A stretch of DNA of 64,000 nt, taken from the NCBI GenBank assembly GCA_964019055.1, contig OZ025211.1, positions 16,242,716 to 16,306,715 of the forward strand, in the 5' to 3' direction. Origin of the DNA: Anthopleura xanthogrammica (Eukaryota; Cnidaria; Anthozoa; Actiniaria; Actiniidae). Made by a program: the position numbers and the translations under genes. A model generated the notes under the pieces. That model was given only the letters and a program-made list of their open reading frames with translations. It searched no databases and was not told the DNA's origin. Position 1 is the first letter of the stretch, and every line of letters begins with the position of its first letter. This document shows, piece after piece, positions 32,474-45,000 of this stretch.

Positions 32474-33760
32474 ATGAACGAAAAAGGGCAACCAGATGTT
32501 CCTTCGTCTCTTGTAGAGAAGACAGAAAGGTTCGACGAGGCTAACGACCGAGTGCGGACAAGGTGCTATCCACGTTGCTGGAGGTGTCAACAAAGATGTC
32601 ACTTTTGTTTGGCAAAAAAAAAGAAACTTCCCATAGCCCCATTTGGTTCAGGGTAAGTTACCATCTGTATTTATTATATCTTTGCATAAAACCAGAAAAA
32701 GTTGTTGTAGACATTGTCACATCTTACTACGGACATGGCATCACACATGAACCATGTTGACCCGCCAAGATCCGTAACGCCAACTTTTAAACGACAAAAT
32801 TCGAAAATAATCGAACTGATCTCTATGATTACATAACTTGTATAACAATACGTCCTGTTGCTTTGAATTAAGCCCTTCGTTGAGTTCTGAAGAGAAGATT
32901 TTGTCTAGGAATTTGAAAGTTAATTCTTTGAACAATGGCGTAACTCTAATGGCGTCTTGTCACGAGAGTTTGTTTAGAACAGAAAATTTTGGTGTCATGG
33001 CAACGTGACGTCACATTTAAGGACTCTATTGTCTCAGATATAGGAAGACCACGTATTTTAGTATCGATGAACTTGTTATTTGCACATTTTGCATTGTATT
33101 TTTTTAATAGGTCCCAGATTGATAATGATTATGATATATAAGGCTTTAGTAAATAATTCTTAAAGAACTTATCACAACTCCAAATCAGATGAAATGATGT
33201 CAATTTGGGAGGCAACTGTAACGTCTTGGGGACCCGGGGATATATTATTTAGCAGAACTACATGGGTTTGACTCCTACTCCATGCCTTTATTCGTGGACT
33301 CTTGGAGCACATGTATATACTGACATTTCATTGGTCCGTGAGATCACGTGACAGCAACAGCTTGCAATACTTTTGTAACAGAATTGGAACTACAGAACAA
33401 GAAACAAAAACATTCTGCATTGAAATTTTGTGAAAAATATAAATAAATTTGCATGACGGTGTTGAGAAACTATTTAGAGCCAGAAGGTGTTTATCTTAAT
33501 TTACCATTACTTTTTTTCATAGGTTGATGTCTCCATTTCTATCTACAATGGATGAAATTGCTGATGAAATGGGATGGAGCGATTCATCTGATGATGAAGG
33601 CTCCTTTTCTGATTTTCCAGATGGACTGGTGAAAATACCAGATGACGTGGGTCAGAATCTAAAGAAGAGGTTTTTCGAGGAAGACATCTCTGATGATGAT
33701 GATGATGAAGACAATGATAATGATGACGAAGAAATGAGTGAAGAGGATGAAGATATATAA
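32474..33760 (+). CDS. Small two-exon gene, cysteine-rich start and acidic tail (138 aa)
   Basis: ATG at 32474; exon 1 ends at 32652 before GTAAGT, and exon 2 (33523-33760) follows TTTTTTTCATAG with matching phase. Exon 1 encodes CYPRCWRCQQRCHFC, a dense cysteine cluster, then KKKKLPIAP. Exon 2 is strongly acidic (GWSDSSDDEGSFSDFPD, then runs of Asp and Glu to the stop). AATAAA lies 29 bp after the stop. I do not recognise the protein. An acidic tail with a basic cysteine-rich head could bind nucleic acid or histones, but that is a guess. It could also be the end of a longer gene. Confidence 0.4.
32653..33522 (+). other. Intron of the small acidic-tail gene; otherwise nothing recognised
   Basis: GTAAGT at the left and TTTTTTTCATAG at the right. 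No repeat or coding segment is recognised within it. Confidence 0.35.
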
Positions 33761-33776
33761 AAATTCTCTTTGGCAA

Positions 33777-34157
33777 AAAGCTTTGAACAATAAATTCATA
33801 AAGAATTTATGATTACATCAAAACTCAACAATAGTGCTCTTTCTAAATATGTAAATGATTTTGTTGGAAGAGCTAATTTTTATGGAATTTGTACTGCAAA
33901 GGGCATATTGAATTTCGATTGTATTATTCCTGACATCTTACACTGCTGCAATCCTGTGATGGTACAAAAACCTCTAGTTTGTTTTGTTATCAAAATAGAA
34001 ACTAATTTTGATATCCTGAATTATGCTTAATGCAGTCCCAGGTTTATGGGTGGAACTCTGAAATTTAAACAGTTGTTTTTTTGATTGAAAAAAGTGTGTG
34101 TGTGACATGGTTTATCTGCTTGTGTGAATGATTAATATTGCCGTCGTGATGACGTCA
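33777..34157. other. No gene seen
   Basis: AT-rich. AATAAA at 33789-33794 is the likely poly(A) signal of the preceding gene. Confidence 0.45.
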
Positions 34158-34159
34158 GT

Positions 34160-34284
34160 TATCGTGCTTGCTTCCTATTGAGTACTTTTGACGTTGTCCC
34201 TGACAACGTGCACTTTTCAACGACAAACCCTTCGTGACAAAACTTTGGTCGTTCCAAGCTCAACTGAGAAGCGTAGTAAGAGTT
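34160..34284 (-). repeat. Orphan mariner-like terminal repeat related to the 3756-16400 element
   Basis: Ends CTGAGAAGCGTAG followed by TA and shares TTTTGACGTT, CCTGACAACRTGCAC and related blocks in the same order as the large element's TIR, with many substitutions. No inverted partner is found nearby, so it marks a solo or decayed end of a related subfamily. Confidence 0.6.
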
Positions 34285-34857
34285 ATTTATGACTTGTGGG
34301 AAGGACGAAATATTTTTCAACGACGATAAACTATATTTGAAGAGTAGCAATAGCTGAAAACGTACTGACACCATGAGTAAATTCAGTAATATTCAACAAG
34401 GAATACCACATTCAACAAGAAAAGAACTGTCAGCTTTTGTTAATAATTTGAATTGGATATTTGAAGAGGATCCTAACTTGTAGGAATTCTTGTCAACTAA
34501 GAACTCGCAAACATTTACAACAAAAACAATAGATTGTACTCATACTTCTGATAACTTCTTTCATACCCGGTCTGATAAGTAAGACATCCTGGTACACGAG
34601 ACAAATGTCTTTTAAGCAAAAAGTCTAGTCGGTACAATATACACAACAAAAAGATGCGGTCAACTTCTAATCACCAAGCGCGCTGGTCTTTTGGTCTATT
34701 GTTTTCAGGACCGCTTTACACGTCATATTTCACACCAATAAGAACCTGTTTTGTTTATACGTGTTGTTGCTTGGCAACATATTTTGTATGTATTCCTTGC
34801 ATGCACAATATGTCTGTACGTCTATTTCATAGCTGACAGCGCGCGAATTATATCACA
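34285..34857. other. No gene seen; upstream of the Merlin gene
   Basis: No coding region supported. It is a candidate location for the left end of the Merlin element; I could not identify its inverted repeats. Confidence 0.4.
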
Positions 34858-37800
34858 ATGAATCTACAATACTTCTTCGATCTCAAGCGAAAACCAAGAC
34901 GAAAAATCATAAAGTGGCTTCGTAATAGGTCTTTACTACCAAATCCCCTCTATTGTGCAGCCTGTAATGAAAACATGGTCCTCGATAAAAGAACGGAGAG
35001 GCACATCGATGGATATCGTTGGTAAGCAAGACTTTCCTTTTTAAGCAGTTTCCTTTTCATTTCTAAGGACGCCTGAAACATCAGTTAATAACTAGTTACT
35101 AACCATTGGTCATTACTTTTCTGATGTTATGTTTGTATTTACAACAATCTCAACCTCGCATGTGGCAAAATCTTACTTAAACAGGAGGTGTTCAACTTGC
35201 CGGAAAAAAAGATCCCTTAGAACCAAAAGTATATTTGCAGCCTTTCCAAAAATCTCTCTTGGAAACTTAATGCTGCTTATTTATTTTTGGAGCCAAGATT
35301 CAAGTAGAAAACGCGCTGACATAGCTACTGGAGTGAGCAATAATGCATCGACAATGGTTTTTCGAATGCTCGAAGAGCTTTGTTCCCAATACCTAGAAAG
35401 ATATCCTATCGAACCTTTTGGCGGTCCAACTTGTATTGTTCAGTGCGACGAGTCGAAATTCAACCTCAAGCCCAAGGTAAACAGTCTATGATATATTTTC
35501 TCTTTTATATAGTAAGTAGAATCTATCAAAATATTTCGGGAGCTTTTCTGTAGAGTATAACTTCGGTTGCCGCAAGTCCGGCGCGCTCACTCTTTATCAA
35601 ACTATTGCTATTTGTGACGTGCCGCAATATTAGTGTTAGTTTATTAAAAATTTCCATCGATTCTCCTACAACCATGATTGGAGTGCTTCAAGTGTTTACA
35701 GGCTTCGCGCTTTAACTTATCAAAAAAGACTCCCGATAGCATATAGCCTGTTTTCTCACGTATAAGGCGCACCCCTAACTCAAACCTAAAACTCACTATG
35801 ATTCCAATTTGAGAATGAGCTTTTGCCTAACTATTGATATTCTATTTTCACAATCAAACAAACACGTTTGAAGCGAAGTTGAAGCTCACAAGCGTAAACT
35901 ATCCTAATCGGACCTCAAAGGAATGGTCGACATCTCGACCAAGGATTATTTTTCTTTTCATTTATATGATATACTATTCGTAAAAAAAAAACTGATAACG
36001 GCTAGAATCGCAGCAATATTAACCTTCAACATGACGTAACCTAGGTGCTTTAGTTTTCGTCTTATTCTTCTTCTGAGTTCAATTTTCTTGTATTACAAAA
36101 TAAAGTGAACTTATAACGTGTAGTTAACTGTATGGTTTTTTTACCGCGTCTTTCGTTACGTCTCAGTGAATTTGAGACGCCGAACTTTCACCAACTCTTT
36201 TAAATCAGAAAGTTCAGCTCGTAATTCTTTCCCACGGGCAGAAGACATGGTTCAAAGTGCTTTTCAACTACCATTGGCTTAGGTTTGACACGTTCAATCA
36301 AACTAATGAGCCTATTCACATTTTAAGAATCGTTTTTAGTGCGCATGCGATTCTCACCTTCTGTTTAATTAAGAAAAAAAGAAGGTTTAAACAAAAGAAG
36401 GTGAGAAATTCGGGATAGAATCGCAGGGCACTGAAAACGACTCTTAAACTGTGAACTGGCTTATAGGCGAGCGATAATGTCTGGAAATCTACAAAAAAAA
36501 TTGGCCAGTTGTTTATCTTTACTTGAAAGTCTATCGCTGCATATTTTTATGTTCGCTTGACTACTGCATTTCTTCTTGGAAATGTTGAATAGGACTTACT
36601 TTAACTTGCTATAACTTACGGTACAAAACTCGGTCGTTCCAAGCTCAACTGAGAAGCGTAGTGTAGTAGTGGTGATTAAATGGTTTCGGAAATTTTTTTT
36701 TTAGAAAACTCTCGGCTATAAGGCGCATCCCTAAGTTTGAAATGATTTTACAGCGATTTACGATTCAAAAGGAAGGCTTTTTCCTTAGATAATGTTTGGC
36801 AAATAGCATTTGTCTTGACTTCAGTTACAGAACAGTTCTGTATAGCAGGAAAATTTACGTTATTTATTTTAACTTAAAGATAACTGTTGAGAAAGATTTA
36901 AAAAAGGAAAAGAGAAAACCAATGAAAAAAGAAACAGGCAAATGTTAGTGAGAACAGGCAATAATTGAAAAGACGCCATAGTTGTTTGATATGCAATTTT
37001 GCAATCTTCCTCAGCGGTCTCAGTTTTGTAGGTTCTACGCTTATCACTTGAGTGAGAAACACGAAAGTTTAGAGACATAAGTTTTGTCGTGACAACTACA
37101 ACGTTGTTAGGAGCGACGGCATAAGATAACAATAAAAGCGCGGCAAGTGAAACAAGACTAAACCCTTCAGAATCTTCGGTTCCCACACTCATAAAGAAAT
37201 GCCCATGTGCCTTTCCGATCTTCTCGTGCCGTTGCAAATAACAACATTACACTTTTGACGGTAAAACTTACCGATTTACTCGTTTAGACGCCGCCCTCAA
37301 ATAAACGCCACACATGGGACTATAAATATTAATAGACGCCGTCCCGAGTAGACGCCGTATATACGGTGCGGCGTTTATTTGAGGAAAAAATTGATGATAA
37401 ATCATAAAGAACAAGTATACCGTATTTGTTTATTATTTATTTATATTTATTTATCCCCTCATTTAGTACAACAGAGGACGTCGTCGCGAGGAAATATGGG
37501 TATTTGGTGTGATAACCACAGCTTATCAACCAGCAAGGGGGTATTACCAAGTCGTTTCAAACAGGGACAGGAGAACACTTTTGCCGATTCTTGACCGGTG
37601 CCTAAAGCCTGGTAGTGTGTTACATACCGATGACTGGGGTGCGTACGATCAACTAGAAGTCCATCTTCCCAATAAGATATCAACCCACAGAGTGGTCAAC
37701 CACTCTCTGAATTTCGTTGATCCTGTTACTGGCGTCCACACCCAGAATATCGAATCAAAATGGAACCAGTTAAAGCAGAAAATCAAGGAACGAAGGGGGT

Positions 37801-37931
37801 TGTCAAGCGACGACATTGATTATTATTTAAATGAAAGAATATGGCGGGAATGGCACGGACCGACAGATGAAGACATTTTGGCAAATTTGTTCGTATCCAT
37901 TTCCATTCTATTTCCCAATGTGCCTGTTTAA
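34858..37931 (+). CDS. Merlin-type (ISXO2-like) transposase, three exons, 306 aa
   Basis: Exons 34858-35021, 35185-35476 and 37467-37931 join with matching phases to 306 codons plus a stop. The N-terminus has a zinc-binding pair (CAAC near residue 34 and CSTC near 60). The DDE nuclease follows: QCDESKF (Asp143), then YNRGRR and EIWVFGVI at the start of exon 3, HTDDWGAYD (Asp207), VNHSLNFVDPVTGVHTQNIE (Glu near 248) and the ending SISILFPNVPV. This motif set is specific to Merlin/IS1016 (ISXO2-like) transposases. No internal stop is seen, so the protein may be functional if the long second intron is removed. Confidence 0.88.
36308..36468. repeat. Foldback MITE-like repeat in the Merlin intron
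   Basis: The left arm (36308-36370, GAATCGTTTTTAGTGC, then GCGATTCT and TCTCACCTTCT) pairs imperfectly with the right arm (36394-36468). The short centre is A-rich. Confidence 0.6.
36620..36672 (-). repeat. Second orphan mariner-like end
   Basis: CGGTCGTTCCAAGCTCAACT followed by GAGAAGCGTAG, nearly the same as the terminal 40 bp of 34160-34284, in the same orientation. Confidence 0.5.
37285..37384. repeat. Hairpin with CTCAAATAAACGCC arms and AGACGCCG copies
   Basis: CCTCAAATAAACGCC (37295-37309) is inverted as GGCGTTTATTTGAGG (37370-37384). TAGACGCCG occurs three times between about 37285 and 37357. A short palindromic repeat. Confidence 0.55.
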
Positions 37932-38764
37932 ACAAGAACTATATGTAAATGAATTCGGGTCTTTATAACTTCGTAACCGAAATCATTGCAAAGTGTTGGG
38001 AATGGGTTCATGTACTTGGACCATCCCCCCCCCCCCCCCCCCTCCGTTATCTTTTTTATTCTTTAAGGGAAAGTACAAAAAATGGCAGTTCCCATTTATT
38101 TTCATTAAAATTCATCATAAAAAAAGGTCAGCCTCCTCGAGACTTGTCTCCGGCATGTGCTCGTTTGGGCTTTTATATATATTTATATCCGAAAATTCAT
38201 TAGTTCCCAATTTTCACGCCATCGATCGAAAAGTATAGCTAAAATGCAATAAAAGTACGTCTACATGACACTAATTATTGTACGTATCCTTAATAATTTT
38301 TTCGTCTTAACTAATAGAGCAGTCTTCGAATGATTAACTTATACCTAAAACTTATACGTAAAGCACTGGACGCACATTGCCGTCATAGTGTTAATGCCAT
38401 ATCCCTCCCTTCCGCCATCCCTTTCTTTCTTTCTTCTTTTCTTCTTTTTTTCGATCTGTTGCTTGTTTATTTGTTATATTTAATTCCCCATTTCTTTCCT
38501 GGATCCGCCCCTGAACGTGTTAAAAAAATTGAAAATGAGGCCTGTAGTCTTACTTAACGAAAAGTATTGTTTATACGCGACAACCATCAAATACACATTT
38601 CAAATTTTTAATGTTTCGAAAACATTTTTACTGCTAAACAATTGTTACAATAGCAAAATAAAAGCTCACATATTAGATTTTTTTTCTGTTGACATGGTTA
38701 AAAGCATGTCACATACACTCATATAATTTCCTAGGTTTCTAAATATTTAGGGTTTCATGATATA
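37932..38764. other. No gene seen
   Basis: Includes a C run (38026-38041) and T/C-rich sequence. It may contain the right end of the Merlin element, which I could not define. Confidence 0.45.
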
Positions 38765-39042
38765 TATTAAACAATTATTGGATGAGGTTGAGCATGATAC
38801 GTAAATTATCAAGACCAAGGCCGTAGGCTGAGGTGAATAAAACAGCCGAGGTCTTGATATTTACGATATCATGCGCAACCTCATCCAATAATTGTTTTAT
38901 TACAACTTTTTGTATTTCCATTTTCATAATTGTGACTCGACATGATAAATGTATTATCTGTATGTAAAACCTACAGATAATACATTTATAATGTCGAGTT
39001 CACACGATATCAGGGATTGGCTGAGGGCTCTCGGCCAATCAG
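38765..39042. repeat. Cluster of three adjacent palindromes (MITE-like)
   Basis: ACAATTATTGGATGAGGTTG (38771 onward) is inverted at 38876-38895 as part of about 50-bp arms (38767-38816 and 38849-38898). A near-perfect palindrome follows at 38934-39000 (ACTCGACAT, AATGTATTATCTGT and their inverse), and then GATTGGCTGAG/CTCGGCCAATC near 39014-39041. All are non-coding. Confidence 0.7.
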
Positions 39043-39106
39043 ACGGGAATAAAATATATAATAAGTTTAATGACAGGTCTTATTTCAGTTGTTTTGGGAG
39101 ATATTA

Positions 39107-41525
39107 TCAAACGACATCTTTCAGCAGCATGATGATTGAACCGCTAATATATGAGCTCAAGTGCCCCAATACACGTAACCTAAAACTATTACCTTTTGAT
39201 TTATCATTAGTGCTATTCACCTCATCGATTTCGTGTTTTATTCTTGGAGTAATATATCGGTCCGAAACAATATCGTCGACGTCGTCACCGAGGGGTTGTG
39301 GTGCCTGAATGCGGGCTTCAAACACCTTTTTGGTTGATTCATCCAGACTCTTAAAGGTGTCACTCCCCACTTTCCCTCCCCTCCCAAAATCGTTTGGCAA
39401 CCCGACGGCCACTTCCTCTCCTCTCGTAATTATTTGTTGCATTGTCCCCTCCCTTTCAAGCTTGTCGACGAACCTATTGATTATATTTGCCATGTCTATC
39501 GCGGGCATTTCGTGGTTTCTGTGAATAAAGCATGCAGAAAAGTGTTAGTGGTATCTCGTACTTTATAGAGTTATTTCCCTAATTATTTATTCAAATGCAC
39601 GACTTATGTCACATTTAAAAAAAACATTCCTTACTTTTTGCCATCGATTTCTTGTTCTCCTTGTTTTTCCTTGCAGATAGCATCTGTCGTCTAAGACAAA
39701 CCAGAACAAACAAAACCAAATGAATGAATGAATGAATAAATGAATCTTAGTACTCTCTAATAAAGTTTTAGTTGTATATTATTTTCGTTTTTTGAAGATA
39801 AATTTTTATTGTGTATACCTTTTGAACATTAAAGTGCAGTATAACCACTGCAACTCTTACATCTGCTGTTGCCAGTTGGTGGTCTATCTCAAACGATTCC
39901 CCGATCATTTCCTTATGGCGTAAAAAAACGGGACGGAGAATAGTCGAATTATTGTCCTGGAAGGCTAATCTATTTGAAAAACCAAAACGCATATTATTTG
40001 TTTATACCAATAAGTCCTACTATCCAGTACCTTTATATCAGCTCTAAAATACAAACAGGACCTAATTACGATCCTTAATTTGCTTGCGGTTTACCAGAGA
40101 AGCCGCGATGATATCAAGTGAAAACGTTCACTCCTTTGACGTTAAGCACTTGGCAAACGGAAATCAATTAATGTTTAAAATACTTACGTAAGTCTTACGA
40201 ACACGGCTATATCAGAAAGGAGTTGCAACATTATTGCTCCGGTGGAGGGGAACAGCAACATTCTCCAACATAGCCCGTTTTTGTAAAATGACCGACTCAT
40301 CATCGGTTTATCTTGAGTCGCACAAGAGACATAGTGTTGGTGGAAGTCATCAACATGCCAGTTCTGCGACCACATGGCTTGGATACCTTCAGCCGATTCG
40401 AGGTATCGAGACTGAAAATCATATAGACACGAATAAACTTTAGGTCAGGTGTATAAGGGTTAATGAAATGCAAAAACAAACGAACGAACGAACGAACGAA
40501 CGAACGAACGAATGGATGGATGGATGACTGATAAAGTAAAGTAAAATAAAATAAAAGAGAATAAAAAATGAAAAATGACATGCACAAACAAGGACAGTGG
40601 ATGATGTTAAAGTGCAGATAACCTCATTAAAATATTCTATATATTAGGGCACTCACGGTTTACATAAAGAATATTTGTTTCTCTCTCAAAACGACCAGTG
40701 TTTAGTATTACTAGATACAACAAACACGCTAAAATACCTTAGTAGACGTCACAGACATTAACATATTGGAACAAGAGAGCAGAAATAATAAGAAATAATA
40801 AGAAACCGCGCGCGCCATGTGATCTTTTGTCATAACTTAAAGACGCATCGCTCAAATCAAGAAATATTTTACCATTCAACTTAATTTACTTCATGTAGAA
40901 TCAATATTTGATATTTAATGTACATACCTTTGATATAACAAGATTCATGAGCTCGGAATTGCTGTCAGCCAAAAGCTGGTTATGGCGAGCAAGGTTTTCT
41001 TCTTTATGTACCCCAATTTCTTCGTTATTACCCCAGAATGTGCAGCCCGGTACACTGCATATTCTTCTTTTTACAGGGCACTTATAACTCAAGTGTTCTA
41101 TTGCCTCGCACCTATTAAAAACATGTAGTAAGAGTTCCCGCCTTCACTTATCGTAGGATTCACATAAATTTCTGGACCATATGATTTACATTACTGAGTA
41201 AATCTCGCTCGCACACAATTTGTTTTATGACTTCTTGTCCAGTCTGCTTATTCATGGTTCATTTTCATAAACAATATGTCAGACTGAGAGCAACCTATAG
41301 TACGAGAAGCACTCCCGTTAACATCAATGATAAAAAAGCAAAGTTTTCTTCATTTGATGCCGGTAATTTTGTGCGGCGTAGAATTCAACCGGTATCAAAG
41401 CCGAAGGATCACAAAAGAACAGACCAGAAATAAAAAGCCAATAAAATAAATTATACTCACAGCGGACTTGAGTGTTTTTCCTGTTCGGAATTAGAGAAAG
41501 GACATTGGAAGTATTGGCGTTCCAT
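39107..41525 (-). CDS. TRAF-like protein: zinc finger plus MATH-like domain, six exons, 363 aa
   Basis: Minus-strand exons 41525-41461, 41111-40928, 40411-40188, 39969-39819, 39690-39635 and 39518-39107 join with all phases agreeing (363 codons plus stop). The N-terminus is a TRAF-type zinc-finger set (QCPFSN, then CEAIEHLSYKCPVKRRICSV and PGCTFWG), with HKEENLARHNQLL after it. Residues near 84-190 resemble a MATH domain: WSQNWHVDDF, SRSFYKNGLCWRMLLFP and VRLTLAFQ with RPVFLRHKEMIGESFEIDH. TRAF-like proteins relay receptor signals or recruit ubiquitin ligases; here that is inference. No RING finger is seen. The C-terminal third is unrecognised and rich in charged residues. Confidence 0.7.
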
Positions 41526-42038
41526 TTTAAATGATACTACAACAAGGAGAACTGAACGATTATAACGAATAACCTCTATTAACTATGGAATAACTGAGTA
41601 ACAAGTAGGACTAATCGATGGAAGGTGTAGGCTTTATTCTGGTTTGGACCAATAGGACAGTTTCCTGTTAACTGTCAAAAATACATCGGTTGGGAGTGCT
41701 TACTCTTATATTGTCCATTTACTTTTAACGACACGATTCGTAAAAATGTTTATCATTATGCAATACTTTCCAATTTTTTTCTTTTATGCTTGTTCCTTTT
41801 TTATAGCAAAATTAACCGTGTCATTCTGAGTCTAATTGTTCTGATTTGCATTTGCGGTAATTTAATATCATGTATGGATAGCACTATGTAATTTGAGATG
41901 TTGTATGGTAAATGATGAGGAAACGCAGGTATGCCAGTGGGCGGCCTTATAAAGGATGTTCGCTTTGTTAACAGTCTTTTGGAATTCTGCTTGCGAGACA
42001 GAGCTCAACATATCAGAGAAACGCGACTTCAAATCATT
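41526..42038. promoter_or_regulatory. Shared intergenic region between two divergent genes
   Basis: 513 bp separate the ATG of the TRAF-like gene (minus) and the ATG of the micro-exon gene (plus). Both transcripts must start here, so it may be a bidirectional promoter. No clear TATA pair or known motif was identified. Confidence 0.4.
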
Positions 42039-45000
42039 ATGTTATCGGAATCCACTTCATCAAGCTCTTCCTCGTCTAGCTCTAATGAGAGTGAAAGAGA
42101 AGCCAGTCCTGCTCTAAGAACCAGGACTATAACAAGAGTATTTGTATTCCTAAAACACAGAGTAAAGTGTGTTCCAAGAGGAGCATTGGACAGCGACTTG
42201 AAGAAGTCAGGCAGGACAAGGGAGATCGCCTTTTCTCCTAAATTGACAAAGGGTCAACTGGGGGACCTTCTACGATCTTCCATGCCCTGCCTGGCTAAAG
42301 TTCCATTAGACCAGTAAGTGAATGTGCGAACTAAATCTGGCGATATTGTATCAAGACATTTAATATCGTGTATTCTTTATATATTTAGATTGCGAGTGTA
42401 TAGATCGTCGTCGAGAGGATCTAACATGGTGAAAGTAGCGGACTCTCTTCCTGATGCTAAGGAACTACTTTCTCTTATGAAGGGAACTAAATCTACAAGG
42501 ATTTTCCTGTATTACAAAAAAGGTAAGTAATGCACATTTTGCAAATATAATATTTGCTCTTTATATGTATTTCACGAGCAATTGTTACTTTAATTCCAGC
42601 TTCCAAACAGAAAGTTACGAAAGGCCAAGGTACGTAAGGCATTGAATTTCGCACTTGCACAGGATATGCGTCACAGTTGGTCCCAGGTCATAACTAGCGG
42701 TATTAGCTGGGTCGGGCTGGTCGGGCTACAAAAGCTCACACTGTTTTCTCTCTATTGAGGAGCACAGAATCAGTATTTGTTTCCATAGGCTGAAAAGTTG
42801 CCGTTCGACTCCTCCATTCATCATAATCATTTATTGTTATTATTGTGTATTATTAAGCTTATTACTGTAAATTGCCTTGGTTCAATAAGCGTACTTGACT
42901 TTTACCTATATCATCTTTTTAAGCTCATTGTCATTGAAATATTGTTATTAAATTTGATTATGGAATTTTATTTCTCCTTCATTTACAGCCCAGCCAAGTG
43001 CAAACAACAACAATGGAAATCGTGAGTACATTTAATACTTTGTGATTGCCAAAAAGCAATGAAATATAATCTTACGCTTAATTTAAAGTCAAAACGGCTC
43101 AAGCATACCCTCCTAGGCTCCATTAATAAATTTATTATTCGAATATTGATTATCCACTCTGAGTTTTCATTAAAAAAATCCAAAATCCTAACTTCACATT
43201 TATTTCACAACTAAAATTCTAAGGGGATTGCCTTTCTGGGGAGTTTTCCTACCTTGGCATGACAATAGTTGAAGAATCCAAAGTAGATAATTTATTTTCA
43301 AGTTTGGAGTCAGAGTAAATGATTAATCAACTCAATTATTCGAATAATGAAATCATTAATGGAGCAGAGGGCTACGCTTGAGCCACTTGACTGTAAGGTG
43401 AGGTTATCTGTGTGAATTGGTGTATGAGCCTATATATATATATATATATTATCAATTTGCAATGTGAGCATATAATTAAAAAAATTGTTATTTAACTGTT
43501 GGATTGTTAGTTTTTGAGGTTTTGCCGTGTGACAACTAGGCACTTATGTATATATGATGTTTCCCCTTTTTCAGATGATGCAGAAAGTGCAGGAAATGGT
43601 GAGTGAATTGACATAAATAGGGATGTAATATCAATTTTAAATTTCAAAATTGGCATAATTACTTTGTTAGTTTTTGAGGTTTCGCATGCATTGTGACAAC
43701 TATAACTATAGGTAGGCACTTAATTGGCTGATATGTATAGGCATGCACTTATGTATGCTGTTTCCCCTTTTTCAGATGATCCAGAAAGTGCAGGAAGTGG
43801 TGAGTGAAATATTGAAACCTATCTGAAACTATATGTATCCATTGATTTACATTCTAAATATTATCTGTTGAACTAAAATTGATTTGCAGATGATGACTTT
43901 TATCAATCTCCCTTCACATGTAAGTTTAAGAAATACAAATACTAATTCATTTTTGTTTATGATACGTTGTTTATTTGATTGTTTTTATGTTATGTTATTT
44001 TATTGTATTGTTTTTTTCAGCAGCAGCAAAGAAATCAGCACCATCACCATCATTCATAAAGCACACGCCACGTAAGTTTCATGCAGAACAGTACAAGGTT
44101 GGGTCAGGATATATGTTTTGAATGCCATCCTAATTAGCAGACTGAACCATATTATATTATTTAAATTATTTTATTCTATTTCATTTTATTGTTTTTTTCA
44201 GCAGCAATGAAGAAATCAGCACCATCACCATCATTCACAAAGCACACACCACATAAGTTTCATGCAGAACAGTACAAGGTCGGGTCAGGATATATGTTTT
44301 GAATGCCATCCTAATTAGCAGACTGAACCATATTATATTATTTAAATTATTTTATTCTATTTCATTTTACTATATTTTTCCAGCAATGAAGAAATCAAAG
44401 AAATCAGCACCATCACCATCATTCATAAAGCCCACGCCACGTAAGTTTCATGCAGAACAGTACAAGGTTGGGTCAGGATATATGTTTTGAATGCCATCCT
44501 AATTAGCAGACTGAACCATATTATATTATTTAAATTATTTTATTCTATTTCATTTTATTGTTTTTTTCAGCAGCAATGAAGAAATCAGCACCATCACCAT
44601 CATTCACAAAGCACACACCCCATAAGTTTCATGCAGAACAGTACAAGGTCGGGTCAGGATATATGTTTTGAATGCCATCCTAATTAGCAGACTGAACCAT
44701 ATTATATTATTTAAATTATTTTATTCTATTTCATTTTATTGTTTTTTTCAGCAGCAGCAAAGAAATCAGCACCATCACCATCATCCACAAAGCACCCACC
44801 ACGTAAGTTGCATGCATGCTAAACAGTATGAGGTGTTCAGGAAATGCCATCCTAATTAGTAGACTTAACCATATTATTTTATTTTAATTTATTTTATTCT
44901 ATTTTTTTAAATTTATATATCTATTTTTTATAGATATGGTCCATACTTCCATTTATGAAGGTGATGGAGTTGTAGGTAAACTAATAATATTGATTTCATT

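Larger units (their letters stand above)
35477..37466 (+). other. 1,990-bp intron of the Merlin gene filled with small repeats
   Basis: GTAAAC to TTTAG. It contains two direct copies of TATAAGGCGCAYCCCTAA (35761 and 36718), a foldback repeat (36308-36468), an orphan mariner-like end (36620-36672) and a hairpin with AGACGCCG copies (37285-37384). No exon is recognised. The other Merlin intron is only 163 bp, so this one has been inflated by insertions. Confidence 0.65.
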
